Source: Centrapalus pauciflorus (taxonomy: Eukaryota > Streptophyta > Magnoliopsida > Asterales > Asteraceae). Taken from it: DNA of 64,000 nt. Positions 12,066-25,096 of this stretch are shown here, in pieces; the first letter of the stretch is position 1, and each line of letters starts with the position of its first letter. The notes under the pieces were generated by a model. That model saw only the letters and a program-made list of their open reading frames with translations. It had not been told where the DNA came from and did not search any database. Position numbers and translations under genes: made by a program. The stretch spans positions 652,200-716,199 of the forward strand of contig JAANYP010000388.1 in NCBI GenBank assembly GCA_020465985.1, written 5' to 3'.

Positions 12066-12601
12066 TAGAGACGTAGCTACATATGGCAATGGGTGGGCCA
12101 TGGCCACCCCCACACACACCACACACACACACATGTACTTACACAAACACATATATATAATTTTGACCAATTCAAATTTAATTTTATCTCATTAAGTTTT
12201 TGTTTATAAATTTACGTTCATTTACCATTGGTTCAAGTACAAACATGATATTTAAATAAAGGATATGTTCTCAATTTCTCATTATGAAGTGTCTTCTATT
12301 CTTCTTTACTTTTACCGTATTCTATATCATTCATGTTATTATGTTTATTTATCAAACGTTAAACTTGATTCAACCATAAATTAAATGTGGAGTCTGCATA
12401 ATGGTGGTTATTAGCTAATAGTTTTTTTAAATGATTTTTTAGATGCAAGATAGTGTTGAATTTTCAAGCAATTAAAAATTTTATAGAAAAAATTTACAGT
12501 AACCAAATTTTTTAGTATTACGTTTTCTGTTTTCTGGTATTTGTGGATTTATACCACCAAATTTGGCCCACCCTAATATAAAATTCTGGCTACGCCATTC
12601 A
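12066..12601. mobile_element. hAT-like non-autonomous DNA transposon (~535 bp)
   Basis: The left end TAGAGACGTAGCTAC and right end GGCTACGCCATTCA are imperfect inverted repeats. Subterminal GGGTGGGCC on the left mirrors GGCCCACCC on the right. The GTAGC...GCTAC ends with a nearby GGGTGGGCC are typical of plant hAT-type MITEs. The flanks GTCTAGGC (12058) and GTCTAGCA (12602) are a degraded 8-bp target duplication. There is no transposase ORF. An (AC)n run lies near 12107-12136. Confidence 0.6.
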
Positions 12602-12644
12602 GTCTAGCAATACATAAACATGTGTGATTGTATTCGGTGTATGT

Positions 12645-12649
12645 ATATA
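12645..12649 (+). repeat. Target-site duplication of element F, left copy (ATATA)
   Basis: ATATA precedes the 5' LTR and recurs at 21574-21578 right after the 3' LTR. The site is AT-rich, so a chance match is possible, but it fits both LTR ends. Confidence 0.6.
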
Positions 12650-13316
12650 TGTAAATTCCTAATTTCGAGTTTTATGAAAGGAGTAGTTAAGACTTAAATT
12701 GTGTTTTGATGGATAGTTGTGGTGATTAAATAAATTTCATTTTATATATTTAAAAATGATAATGATGATGAGAAATCATCATTGTAGTCTTTTGAGCAAG
12801 CATAACAATGAAAAACTGACAACGATACTTAACAATGTTTAAATGAGAAAATACAAAGTTGAGGGGTGTATGTGCAAATATGACAAAAATTCAATAAATA
12901 TGATGAAATGTGCAAATGGTCGTTCACTTTTGCAATTTCACACACACACACACACACACTCTCTCTCTCTCTCAAAATTCCACCGTCTCTCTCTTTCTAT
13001 CTCTATAAACCCACGGGTTCTTTAAATATTTCAATCAAAGAACACAAAATCTTGGAACTTAAAGGCTGAAAAGTTGAATTGGAGTTGCTAGAAAGGAATT
13101 ATAAGGGCTGCAAACAACAAATCGAGGTAAGGTTTACTCAAATTTACGATTTAGTGGGTTTTTATGAAAACCGATTCAAAGATTCTTGCCATGGATGTTA
13201 ATGCATGTTATATATTCAAGTAGTTATGTTCATATCGAGTGTTATATAGGTTATACACCAAATTTCAGGCATTGATTTAACCACTAGATACAAATTTCAG
13301 AATTTACTACGCGTTA

Positions 13317-13354
<38 letters not shown>

Positions 13355-14766
13355 GTGTGTGTGTGTTCGTTGATATTGAAGAAAACAGTCAAAAAGGGGC
13401 TAATTTAGTGCATAATATGTTATGATTTATGTTAAAAGTGTTAAAAGAGTATATTTGAGCTTGTATCAATATTTTTCAGTCATAAAATATGTATAAAATG
13501 ACCAAAACGAAATCTGGAAAATAATAGAATTGGTTATGTATAAACTCGGATCTGAAGAACATAATTCGGATAAATCCGAATTTCGGATCCAATGGAACTC
13601 GGATGCAATCCCGGATAGAAACTTGAAAATTCACAAGTAAATATACGAATTTCTGATACCAATGCATCCGAATTCAGATCAAGTAACCATCCGAATTTCG
13701 TATGGATTAATGCAAAATAGTAATTTTAAGTATGGGAATCTCGAATCACCCAAATTTCGAGTATATCCGAATTTCGCTTAGGGTCCGAACTTCGGATACT
13801 AAATTTTAAAATTAAACGTTAAAGAAATAAACCAATATTGATATTCTATTACACTGAGTTAACAAAATCATTGTGGTGTTGACTAATACACATTGATTAA
13901 AATATTGCGGTAAAAGCCTAATTGTACTGTGTAAGACCCTATGGAATCTTTCCAGGGCATCCTTGCTAAGTAAACCACTATGAGTGATAGATTACTATTC
14001 AAGCATTTATTTTTTTTGCATTCATATTACTGGCATGTTCCTGTTGCTCATACATATCAATTGACACTCTTATATGATTTATTGTTATCGATGCACACTC
14101 GTACTTGACATGCTATAAGGATGTAGCTAGCGTTCACTTGAAAGTGCATCCTTTAGTACATGCTTTCTCTGCATGATGATTATTTCATAATGCGGTGTGA
14201 CCTGGGATTTGGGGTTGACAGAAGGCCATTGTCGGGGACTAATCATCCTATATATGTCACTCCATCCCGGTTGTGCATCCCCGATTGATACTTGAACTTC
14301 CAATCCATGCTTTCTCTGCATGATGAAAACTGGTTATCCGTGCTCTCCGCACAAAGGGGCAATTCACTGCCCGTATTCACGTCTGGTTTGTAAAGATATT
14401 TATGTTGAATATGTAATCTGTTATATCACTAAGCCGTAGCAAACTGTTGAATTACACATGTATTCAGGCAAAGGAAAAGACGTAATTGAGCCTTCTACTT
14501 AGACTTTCATTCAAATTCCCGGTGACCTTTAGAAGCTTCTTGGTAACTGAAGATTATGTAGCTTTGGGGCAGGGATTTGATGCTTTTGGAAATGAACAAT
14601 GATGTTGTAGTTGTTAGATTATGACACCGTCGACTGAATAACTTCTTATGGTTTAGTGTTGATGTACCTGAAACTCTTTTATCACTTTAAACTTTAATCA
14701 TATGTTAATATTGGGTTGCTTGTTGACCCTGGAGTTATCTATTTTTCATTAAAGGAGGATGCCTCA
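12650..14766 (+). mobile_element. 5' LTR of chromovirus F (2.1 kb)
   Basis: Starts TGTAAATTCC and ends GGATGCCTCA, pairing with 19492-21573 over the full length with scattered substitutions and small indels. It holds a (CA)n(CT)n tract near 12940-12975, a (GT)n tract at 13319-13366 and a cluster of CCGAATTTCGG-type near-palindromes at 13540-13800. The divergence between the two LTRs is clear by eye, so the insertion is not recent. Confidence 0.9.
13319..13366 (+). repeat. (GT)n microsatellite in 5' LTR F
   Basis: A GT run interrupted once by GAGG. The 3' LTR has only about four GT units at this position, so the tract expanded in one copy after insertion. Confidence 0.95.
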
Positions 14767-14769
14767 GTT

Positions 14770-14776
14770 TGGTATC
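14770..14776 (+). other. Weak primer-binding site of element F
   Basis: TGGTATC begins four bases after the LTR end, as in the initiator-Met tRNA primer site TGGTATCAGAGC, but the following bases (TAAAC) do not match. It is degraded or a different tRNA. Confidence 0.4.
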
Positions 14777-14971
14777 TAAACATCAGTTTGAGGTCTCAAG
14801 TGTCCATGTGGACTTGGACTCAAATTAGGTTATGATATTAGAATGGACTTCTAGGAAATCATCTGAATTAAAATAGGATTAACATGAACGACGAAGATAA
14901 ATAAAGGGTAACTGTGAACACTTAGGACTAAGAAATAAATGTTCTAAATATTATTTGCTATATTTCAGAAC

Positions 14972-16140
14972 ATGTCTGGAGACAATATGGCTCCACTACA
15001 AATGCTCCAAAGCATGATGGAGCAAAACAATGAACTACAAGCAAAAAAGAATGGTTGAGCAAGCTCAATCATTTGCTTACTAGCTGAGGGCCAGGGATGA
15101 GGCCGAGGCTAAATGAAAGGCTGATAAAAGGAAGGACAAGGAACAGCAGCAAGGTGAACAAGGTGATAGGCAGGAATATTTTGGTTCTTCCGATAAAGCA
15201 AAGGGTTGTAGATTCAAAGATTTCAAAAGTAGTGGGGCTATTGTTTTTTATGGAATTGGAGATGCTGTGACGGCACTAAAATGGATAACTACCACTGAAA
15301 GAACCTCCCGAATCAGCGACTGTGCTGAGAAGGATAAGGTTCGTAATGTTACTGCAATGTTTGCCAAGGATGTCGTCATGTGGTGGGATGCGATGATCAA
15401 TGTATTGACGATGGAGGTAGTGTCGCACATGTCATGGAGCGAATTCAAGGAAGTATTTTCACAACAATATTGTCCTGCTGATGAGAAACGTCATCTGGAG
15501 GCGAAGTTTTTGGGATTGACTCATTGAAAAAAATAGTTACTCAATATGCTGTTGAGTTCACTCACTTGAGTCTATTCGCACCCCATCCGATTGATAATGA
15601 AGAAAGAAGATATACCGGTTCGAGGCCAGTTTAGACTGGGAGATTCACCGAACAATGAGTAGTGTTTAACATGTACAACATTTGTTGGGCTATTAGAGGC
15701 TGCTCAGAATGTGGAGCAGATTTTATCACTTTTTTGTTATGTTATGGGGTCGGCTACTACAGGACCAACTCAACTGTCGCCGCCAAAAAGGCAACGGGAA
15801 TCTGGGAACTCTGGATCATCACGATCCTCACCCCAATCAAGTCAACCATCATCCTCACCGAGAAACGGAAGGGCTTTTTCGGCCAGCACTGAATCGAGGG
15901 ACTATAGACGGTGCAGAAAGACTCATTCTAGGGAATGTAAAACCCAGGATATGTATTGTTATTATTGTGGGCAGAAAGGATTCACTAGGAAAATTGTCCA
16001 CGGAAGGCGGAGGCATGCTACAACTGCGACCATTGCCAAGGACTACTGGAAGCCCCCGAGAAATCAAAACACCCAGCAATCAACCACGAGGTCTTCTGGA
16101 GTTTCAACTACTCGAGGGAGCAAACCACAAGGACTCCAAA
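14972..16140 (+). pseudogene. gag of chromovirus F, broken
   Basis: The start ATGTCTGGAGACAATATGGC lies just after an acceptor-like TTGCTATATTTCAG. A stop follows within 30 codons, then other frames carry the retrotransposon Gag core (ALKWITTTERTSRISDC, MSWSEFKEVFSQQYCP at 15270-15500) and a degraded zinc-knuckle region (YCYYCGQKGFT near 15950; its HxxxxC half is lost). In the family Gag forms the particle and binds RNA. Here frameshifts and stops break it into at least four pieces. Confidence 0.82.
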
Positions 16141-16144
16141 TCGT

Positions 16145-19100
16145 TTGTTTGTATCCACGACATTCGCACATCGACTTAACATTCCTACATCAAATTTACA
16201 ATTTGTACTTGATATCGAAACTGCTAGCAACACGTTAGTTAAGGTTGATAAAGTGTATAGGAAATGCACATTGCTCATAGAAGATGTAGTGTTCAACTTA
16301 GACTTAATCCCCATAAAATTCAAGGAGTTTAATGTTGTTGTGGGTACGGACTGGATTGTCCATAATGAAGCACAAATAGTGTGCAAGAAGAGGATGATCA
16401 AGATTACTACTCCCGATGGTCGCAATATATGTATTTACGTCGAAAGGCAAAAAGGCGACTTATGCCTTATCTCTATCGCTAAAGCCCGAAAGCACTTTGC
16501 TAAAGGTTGTTCTGTCTATCTTTCCTACGTTGTTGATGCAAAGGCTGAAAATTAACTCGTTTCTACCGTTCCAATCGTTTCAGAATTTCCAAATGTATTT
16601 CCAGAAGATATCTCGGGATTGCCACCAGACCGACAGGTGGAATTCTGCATCGATCTTGTTCCTGGAGCTACTCCCATAGTAAAAGCTTCATATCGATTAG
16701 CCCCTGCAGAATTGCAGGAGATGATCAAACAGTTACAGGAGCTACTTGATAAGGGTTTCATACGCCCAAGTTCTTCTCCTTGGGGCGCTCCTGTTTTATG
16801 TGTCAAAAAGAAGGACGACACTTTACGTATGTGCATTAACTATCGCGAGCTCAACGAAGTAACTATCAAGAACAAATATCCAATGCCCCGAATTGATGAT
16901 CTCTTCGAACAGTTGCAAAGCGCTAGTTATTTCTCGAAGATTGATCTTCGATCGGGATATCATCAGCTTAAAGTTCACAACGACGATATTCCTAATACGG
17001 CTTTCAAGACTTGTTACGGACACTAAGAGTTTTTGGTGATGACGTTCGGTCTTACAAACGCGCTGGCAGCTTTCATGGATCTCATGAATAGAGTTTACCG
17101 GTCAATTCTTGACAAATCTGTCATTGTTTGCATCGATGACATCCTTATCTACTCAAAGACCAAGGAAGATAATGCAACGCATTTAAGGGAATTGCTGGAT
17201 TTGCTGCAAAAAGAGCGACTTATGTCAAATTCTCAAAATGTGAATTCTGGTTGAGGCAGGTACGTCCCAATATTCGAAACAATTCCTTGATTCCTATATT
17301 CACTTGTAAACTTTTGTTAACTTTGCTCCTTCTCAACGTTTTCTTCATATCCAATTTTTGGGGCACGTGATATCTGGTGCTGGTATTGTCGTTGATCCAG
17401 CAAAGATTGAGGCTATCCAGTTTTGGGAATCTCCACGAAATGCCTCAGAAATCTGCAGTTTCTTGGGATTGGCTGGTTATTACCGCCAATTCATCAAAGA
17501 CTTCTCCAAAATAGCCATTTTTCTTACCAAGATCACACGTAAGAACGTAACTTTCACTTGGGAAGAGGAACAACAAGCGGCTTTTGAAAAGCTGAAGAAG
17601 CTACTAAGTGAAGCGCTGGTTTTGGCCTTTTCTGAGGGAAACGAAGACTTTATAGTCTACACTGATGCATCAGATATGGGATTAGGAGCAGTGTTGATGC
17701 AGCAGGGAAATGTCATAGCATATGCTTCTAAACAACTCAAGCCTCATGAGAAAGACTACTCCACTCGCGGCTTGGAGTTAACTGCTATGACGTTTGCTCT
17801 GAAGGTTTGGAGACATTATCTTTATGGGACAAAATGTCAGCTCTACACTGACCACAAGAGCTTGAAGTATATATTCAGTCAGAAGGACTTGAATAAGAAG
17901 CAACGAAGGTCCAGGGAGTTGATTAAGGATTACGATTGTGAAATCCTATACCATCCTGGAAAGGTCAACATGGTGGCTGATGTGCAAAGTAGAAAAGCTT
18001 ACTATAAGGCTTACTGCTATGCCTTGACTTCTACAATGCTGACGTCAACCATCATTGATGACGTAAGGACCGCTCAACTACAGGCTTTGAAAGAGGAAAA
18101 TATTAGGGAAGAAAATGTCAGAATCCAATTACCACTAATGCAAGATGATGAAACTAGATTAAAAGGTGTGTATGGCAGAATATGGGTTCCTAAGTTCGGA
18201 GGTATGCGCAAAGAAATCCTAGAGGAAGCCCATCAATCAAAGTTTTCTATTCACCCTGGTAGCACAAATATGTACAATGACTTGAAGGCTGACTTCTGGT
18301 GGCCGGGGTGAAAAGAGACGTCAGACAACATGTGGAGAAGTGCAGAACTTGCAGATTAGTTAAAGCTGAACACCAACAACCCTATGGTAGTATGCAACCT
18401 CTTCCTATTCGAGAATGGAAGTAGGACCGTATTACTATGGACTTCATTACCAAGCTACCTAAAACTCGTCGTCAACATGATTCCATCTGGGTCATTGTTG
18501 ACCGTCTAACCAAATCTGCATACTTCAAACCCATTAAAGAAACCTACTCCTTGGATCGGTTGGCTCAAATCTACTTGAATGAAATCATCACAAGGCATGG
18601 TGTGCGCAAGTCTATTGTTTCTGACCGAGACAGTAGATATACGTCTAATTTTTGAGATGCCTTAAAAAATGGTCTTGATACTCGTATTGCTATGAGTACT
18701 GCTTATAGACCTCAATATGACGGACAAAGCGAAAGGATAATTTTGACCCTAGAAGACATGTTGAGGGCATGTATCATGGATTTGGGAGGAAATTGGGACG
18801 ATCACCTTCCTTTAGCTGAGTTCTCATATAACAACAGTTACCACTCTACAATCAAGATGGCACCGTTCGATTTCTTGTATGGAAGGAAGTGTAGGACTCC
18901 AACTTGTTGGAGGGAAACAGTGGAAACTCCTATTACTGGCCAACTCTACTACAAGAAACCAATGAGAAGATTCAGCTTATCCGGTAGTACATGAAAACGA
19001 CGCAAGATGGACAAAAGAACTATCACGATCGCCGTCACAAAGCAATCGAGTTTCAAAAAGATGATTGGGTGTACTTAAAGGTGTCCCCAATGAAAGGAGT

Positions 19101-19496
19101 CACTAGATTTGTGAAGAGAGGAAAGTTATCTCCTCGATTTGTAGGACCCTTTCGTATACTTGAGAAAGTTGGGAATATCTGGAGTTCACCGAGTCTTTCA
19201 TGTGGGATACTTAAGGAAAAGTCTGGTGCCCGAGAGGGAACTATGGAGTGATCATTCTGAGATAAAAGTTGATTGAGCGGCTAAGATTTATTGATGAGCC
19301 GGAGTGCATATTGGAGATTAAGGTCAAGAAGCTCCGGAACAAAGAAATCAAGATGGTGCTGGTAAAGTGGAAGCATCACAGGGGAGCTAACCACACTTGG
19401 GAGTCTGAAGAAGACATAAAAACCAAGTACCCAAGTTTGTTTAGTGCAGCAGGACTTCGCGGACGAAGTATAAGTGTGGTGGAGCCCATGCTGTAA
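16145..19496 (+). pseudogene. pol of chromovirus F: PR-RT-RH-INT-chromodomain, broken
   Basis: The protease remnant lacks the DTGA active site: the text joins just before LNIPTSNLQF, so that piece is deleted. RT (VKKKDDTLRMCINYRE; SKIDLRSGYHQL; IDDILIYS) has a stop at 17024 and a 1-nt loss near 17218, then a ~100-nt intron-like insertion at 17254-17352. RNase H (YTDASDMGLG, YTDHKSLKY) and integrase (SIVSDRDSRYTS; QSERIILTLEDML) follow, with a 1-nt loss at 18310 and stops at 18422 and near 18653. The tail (LVKWKHHRGANHTWESEEDI, 19360-19420) is a chromodomain, placing F with chromoviruses. The stop codon overlaps the first bases of the 3' LTR. Confidence 0.92.
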
Positions 19497-21573
19497 CATC
19501 CTTATTTTTTGAGTTTTATGAAATGAGTACTTAAGACTTAAATTGTGTTTTGATGGATTGTTGTGGTGATTAAATAAATTTCATTTCATATATTTAAATT
19601 TGATAATGATGATGAGAAATCATCATTGTTGTCTTTTGAGCAAGCATAACAATGAGAAATCGACAACGATACTTAAAAAGGTTAAAATGAGAAAATAAAA
19701 AGTTGAGGGGTGTAATGTGAAAATATGGCAAAACTTCAACAAATATGATGAAATGTGCAAATGGCCGTTCACTTTTGCAATTTCACACACACTCTCTCTC
19801 TAAAAATTCCACTGTCTCTCTCTTTCTCTCTCTAAAAAACCCATGGGTTCTTCAAATATTTCAATCCAAGAACACAAAATCATGGAAAGTAAAGGCTGAA
19901 AAGTTGAATTGGAGTTGCTAGAAAGGAATTATAACTGCTGCAAACAACAAATCGATGTAAGATTTACTCAAATTTACGATTTAGTGGGTTTTTATGTTAG
20001 GTTTTTATGAAAACTGATTCAAAGATTCTTGCCATGGATGTTAATGCATGTTATATACTCAAGTAGTTATGTTCATATCGTGTCTTATATAGGTTATATA
20101 CCAAATTTCAGGCTTTGATTTAACCCCTAGATACAAATTTCAGAATTTACTATGTGTTATAGTGTGTGTGTTCGTCGATATTGAAGAAAACAGTCAAAAA
20201 GGGGCTGATTTAGTACATAATATGTTATGATTTATGTTAAAAAGTGTTAAAAGAGTATATTTGAGCTTGTATCAATATTTTTCAGTCAAAAAATACGTAT
20301 AAAATGACCAAAACGAAATCTGGAAAATAATAGAATTGGTTAAGTATAAACTCGGATCTGAAGAGCATAATTCGGATACATCCGAATTTCGGATCCAATG
20401 GAACTCGGATGCCATCCCGGATAGAAAACTTGAAAATTCACAAGTAAATATACGAATTTCTGATACCAATGCATCCGAATTCGGATCAAGTAACCATCCG
20501 AATTTCGGATGGATTAATGCAAAATAGTAACTCTAAGTATGGGAATCTCGGATCACCCGAATTTCGAGTATATCCGAATTTCGGTTAGGCTCCGATCTTC
20601 GGATCATTTTAACTAAATTTTAAAATGAAGTTTTAAAGAAATAAACCAATATTGATGTTCTATTACACTGCCTTAACAGGATCATTGTGGTGTTACTAAC
20701 ACACATTGATTAAAATATTACGGTAAAAGCCTACTTGTACTGTGTAATACCCTGTGGAATCTTCCAGGACATCCTTGCTAAATAAACCACTGTGGTTGAT
20801 TGATACTATTCAAGCATTTATTTTCTTTGCCTTCATATTAATGGCATGTTCCTGTTGCTCATACATATCAATTGACACTCTTATATGATTTATTGTTATT
20901 GATGCACACTCGTACTTGACATGCTATAAGCATGTAGCCAGCATTCACTTGAAAGTGCATCCTTTAGTACATGCTTTCTCTGCATGATGATTATTTCAAT
21001 CTCCGGTGTGACCTGGGATTTGGGTTTGACAGCAGGCCACTGTCGGGGACTGATCATCCCATATATCTCACTCCAGCCAGGTTGTGCATCCCCGATAAAT
21101 ATAACTGCCAATCCATGCTTTCTCTGCATGATGAAAACTTGTTATCCATGCTCTCCGCACGAAGGGGCAATTCACTGCCCGTATTCACGTTTGGTTTGTA
21201 AAGATATTTGTGTTGAATATGTAATATGTTATCTCAATAAGCCGTGGCTTACTGTTGAATTTGACATGTTTTCAGGCAAAGGAAAAGAAGTAGTTGGGCC
21301 TTCTACTTAGGCTTTCATTCAAATTCCTAGTGACCTTTAGAAGCTTCTTGATAACTAAAGATTATGTAGCTTTGGGGCTGAGATTTGATGCTTTTGAAAA
21401 TGAACAATGATGTTGTAATAGTTAGATTATGACACCGTAGACTGAATAACTTCTTACGCTTTAGTGTTGATGAACCTAAAACTCTTTTATTGCTTTTAAC
21501 TTTAATCATATGTTAATATTGGGTTGCTTGTTGATCCTGTAGTTATTCATTGTTCGTTAAAGGAGGATGTCTA
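19492..21573 (+). mobile_element. 3' LTR of chromovirus F
   Basis: TGTAACATCC...GGAGGATGTCTA, pairing with 12650-14766. The terminal CA appears to have lost one base. It is followed by ATATA, matching the left target duplication. It carries the same cluster of TCCGAATTTCGGAT motifs (20350-20600) as the 5' LTR. Confidence 0.9.
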
Positions 21574-21861
21574 ATATAAACATGCGTGTGATATATAAAA
21601 TGTGTCTATCGTGACATCTATTATGTTTTGGATTTCATATGTTTGTTAATATTCAATAATAAGATGTTTCTAAGGGCTTAATTTTTTCCATTTAGGTGAA
21701 TTTGTAAATAACCAACATGAACATAGATTAGACTTGGATGCGCACAAATAGAACCAAAAAACCATACATAATTGGAGTTGCATAATTATTGGAATATGCT
21801 ATCCACAATTTGAAGCCTTTAAAGAATACGGACCCCCTAAACATAAAAAAAAAAAAGAATT

Positions 21862-24800
21862 TGCATTCCATGTCCATGTGTCTCCTGTTTAAACCACTGC
21901 TATCTAGAAGTTGATGAGGTAGATCATCGTCTGTTTAGCAAGGGAATCAATCCAAGCTACACCATATGGACTAACCATGGGGAAAAATATGAGTCACAAA
22001 GAAGCACGTCTGTTGATGACAACAATATTGTGCAAACTACCAATATTACAGATTTTGAAATAGGAGTCCTAACTGATTCTAGTGAAACAATAGCAATGGT
22101 TGAAGCTACAAAAGACAAGTTCTTAGATGATCATGAGAACTTTTGATCACTACTTGAAGATGTTGAGAAACCGCTTTACAAAGGATGTCATAACTTTAAA
22201 AAGTTGTTTGCAATGATTCAAATCCTCAACTTAGAGAGTAAGTATGGAGTATCAGATAAGTTCTTTAATGAACTATTATATTTGTTAAAGACAATGCTAC
22301 CTGAAGGTAATGAAATGGTGAACAATACATATGAGGCTAAGAAAATAATGAAAGCAGTTGGTTCTGGGTATACAAAGATACATTCATGTGAAAATGACTG
22401 CATTCTTTACAGGATCAAGTATAGAGATGCAAAAGTATGTCCCACTTGTGGGAAATCAAGATGGAAGGTGGATGATAGGAATGGAAAAATATACAATGAT
22501 ATTCCTGCAAAAGTATTGTGGTACTTCCCCATTATTCCATGAATGAAACGACTCTTTCAAGCGAAGACCGTAGCGAAAGATTTAATATGGCACGAGACGA
22601 ATAGAAAAAAAGATGGTGATTTACGTCACCCGGCAGACTCACTCGCATGGCGTGCCATAGATGAAAGATTTCTAGAATTTGCTAAAGATCCAAGAAATCT
22701 GCGGCTAGGAATTTCGATGGATGGGGTTGACATAAACAGAGGAAACAGGCATCACAATGTTTGACTTGTATTAACCTTGTTTTACAACCTTCCACCATGG
22801 TTATGTATGAAAACAAGGTTTATAATGTTATCATTATTGATATCAGGAACACCGGGTAAAGATATTGATGTATATTTAGAACCTTTAATTGATGATCTTC
22901 AGCTCTTATTCGATGTGGGATTTGAAACATATGATTCTTATGCGCAAGTGAAGTTTACTCTACGTGCAGTTGTATTATGGACGATAAATGATTACCCTAC
23001 TCTTGGTACACTATGTGGTTGCCCCTATAGTGGATACAAAGGTGGTGTGTCGGAAACAAACTGATAGTGTTAGACTTCCATACTCTGCCAAACAGAGTTA
23101 TGTTGGTCATAGACGATATCTTCCCTATAACCATCCATTTAGAAGGCAGAAAAAAGCATTCAATGGAAAACAAGACTTTGAAACTACTCCAGATCCTATG
23201 ACCGGGAAAGAAATCTACAATGAGGTGAAATCTATTACAAATATATGGGGCAAGGTACATAAGGGAAATGAATTAGAGATCCTGCAAACGTTGACCACCA
23301 CTGGAAGAGGAGGGAAGATGACGAGAAAAAGAAAAACATCAAAAGAAGCTTGTACATTTCTAAATGTTCCTGGAAAGACGAAAGTCTTAAGTATTGGCAG
23401 TATAATTGTGTCCAGCACTATTTAGATTTCATGCATATCGAAAAGAATGTGGGTGAGAGTCTTGTTGGAACATTGCTACATGTTCCCGGAAAGACGAAAG
23501 ATGGATTGCATGCTTAAATGGATCTGAAGCATTTTGGTTTAAGACCAGACTTGATGTCAGAGACACTGCAGGACAATAAGACAATGCTTCCTACAGCTTG
23601 CTACACCTTAACGAAGGAGGAAAAGGATAAGTTTTTTGAAACACTATCTGAGTTAAGGGTGCCACAAGGGTATTGTTCAAATTTCTCGAGCCTTATGAGT
23701 GCAAAGGAGAGGAAGCTAATCGGACTTAAGTCACATGACTATCACATGCTAATGCAACAATTTTTGCCCATTGCGATACGATCGATTATGCCAAAACCCA
23801 CAAGATATGCTATAATCAGGGTTTATTTTTTTTCAAATCCATATCTAGCAAAGAAATAAATGTGGAAGAGCTTGATAGGTTGCAAGAAGATCTGTGTGTT
23901 ACATTATGTTTGCTTAAGAAATACTTTCCTCCTTAATTTTTTGATATTATGGTTCATTTAACCGTTCACCTAACGAGGGAAGTAAGTTATGTGGTCCGGT
24001 ATGCTTCCGATGGATGTATCCATTTGAAAGATGTATGAAGGTTATTAAAGGGCACGTGCGAAACAAAAATAAACCAGAAGGATGCATTGCTGAAGAGAAT
24101 GTCACAGAGGAGACAATTGAGTACTTAAGTGAATACAAAAAAAAAAACCATAAAGACTATTGGTATTCCAGATGAGAATGGTAAAGATTATATTTTTAGG
24201 AAAGGAAAACCACTATCAGCTGGTAATCTGATTGAAGTCTCTCAGAACTCTTAATGAAAGCACATTTCTATGTAATGCAGAATACACCTGAAGTTGAGCC
24301 GTATATCGAGTAAGTGGTACTTATAGGTTCATTGTTTTTTTTTACTAAATTATTTTATACTAACTATAATGTTCATCAATTTACTTACAGACAACACATG
24401 GTCTTTTTAAAAAAAACAACATCCTTGTCAACGACAAGCTTGGCTGGAGAAACAACACAGTAAAACGTTTAGTCAGTGGTTACGAAAGCAGGTACATTTT
24501 TTCTTCAACTTAAAGTTATTTTAAGAGAAAATTACATAAAATATTCATTGTTAGCGATGAAACTTATCCTCATAATGAAACTTAGGTCGAGAGAGAGAGA
24601 TATCAGTGACTAAAGAGAGTATTCAGAGACGTTAAGGTGGGTTTCACATGGAACGCACACCAACATTATGAGGTATGATATATATCACATCAATGGATAT
24701 CTATTTCATACAAAATCACAAGAAGGTAAAGTTAACCAAAACAGTGGTAATACCGTACACGCGACTGACATGCATAATTCTAGAGAAGGTGTAACATATG

Positions 24801-25096
24801 ACCAGAACTTTTACTATGGTGTGTTACAAGAGATATGGGTACTAGATTATCATATCAAAAAAATTCCTTTGTTCAAGTGTGATTGGGTTGACAATAAAAA
24901 AGGGGTCAAAACAGATTGTCTTGGCTACACCTTAGTTGAACTAAATAGATTAGGGCACAAGGATGATCCGTTCATTTTTGCATCACAAGCAAGACAAGTG
25001 TTTTATGTGAAAGACCAACTGGACAAGAAAAAGTTGATTGTGTTCACGATGCCTCCCAAAAATTACAGAGATGTGTATGACGATGTCGATGAATAA
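21862..25096 (+). pseudogene. CACTA (En/Spm) transposase relic, TNP2 type
   Basis: Blocks in order: a transposase-associated Cys motif (CIPCPCVSCLNHC, 21862); a Cys region (CPTCGKSRW); the TNP2/Transposase_21 core (RHPADSLAWRAIDERFLEFA, NLPPWLCMKTRFIM, DIDVYLEPLIDDLQLLF, QSYVGHRRYLPYNHPFR); a DUF4218-like block (24000-24300, frame-broken, including AHFYVMQNTPEVEPYIE); and a DUF4216-like block (24668-25096, SYYGV-type motif read here as FYYGVLQEIW, then FKCDWVDNKKGVK, DPFIFASQARQVFYV). In-frame stops lie at 22144, 22540 and 22762, with several later shifts. I did not find CACTA terminal repeats. Gypsy element B is inserted downstream and F upstream. In life the protein cuts and moves CACTA elements. 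Confidence 0.85.

Noticed and set aside
14127..14321. Small ORF conserved in both F LTRs (also at 20896-21129)
   Set aside because: The conservation is due to the two LTRs being copies of one sequence; there is no codon-level sign of selection and the frames differ in length.
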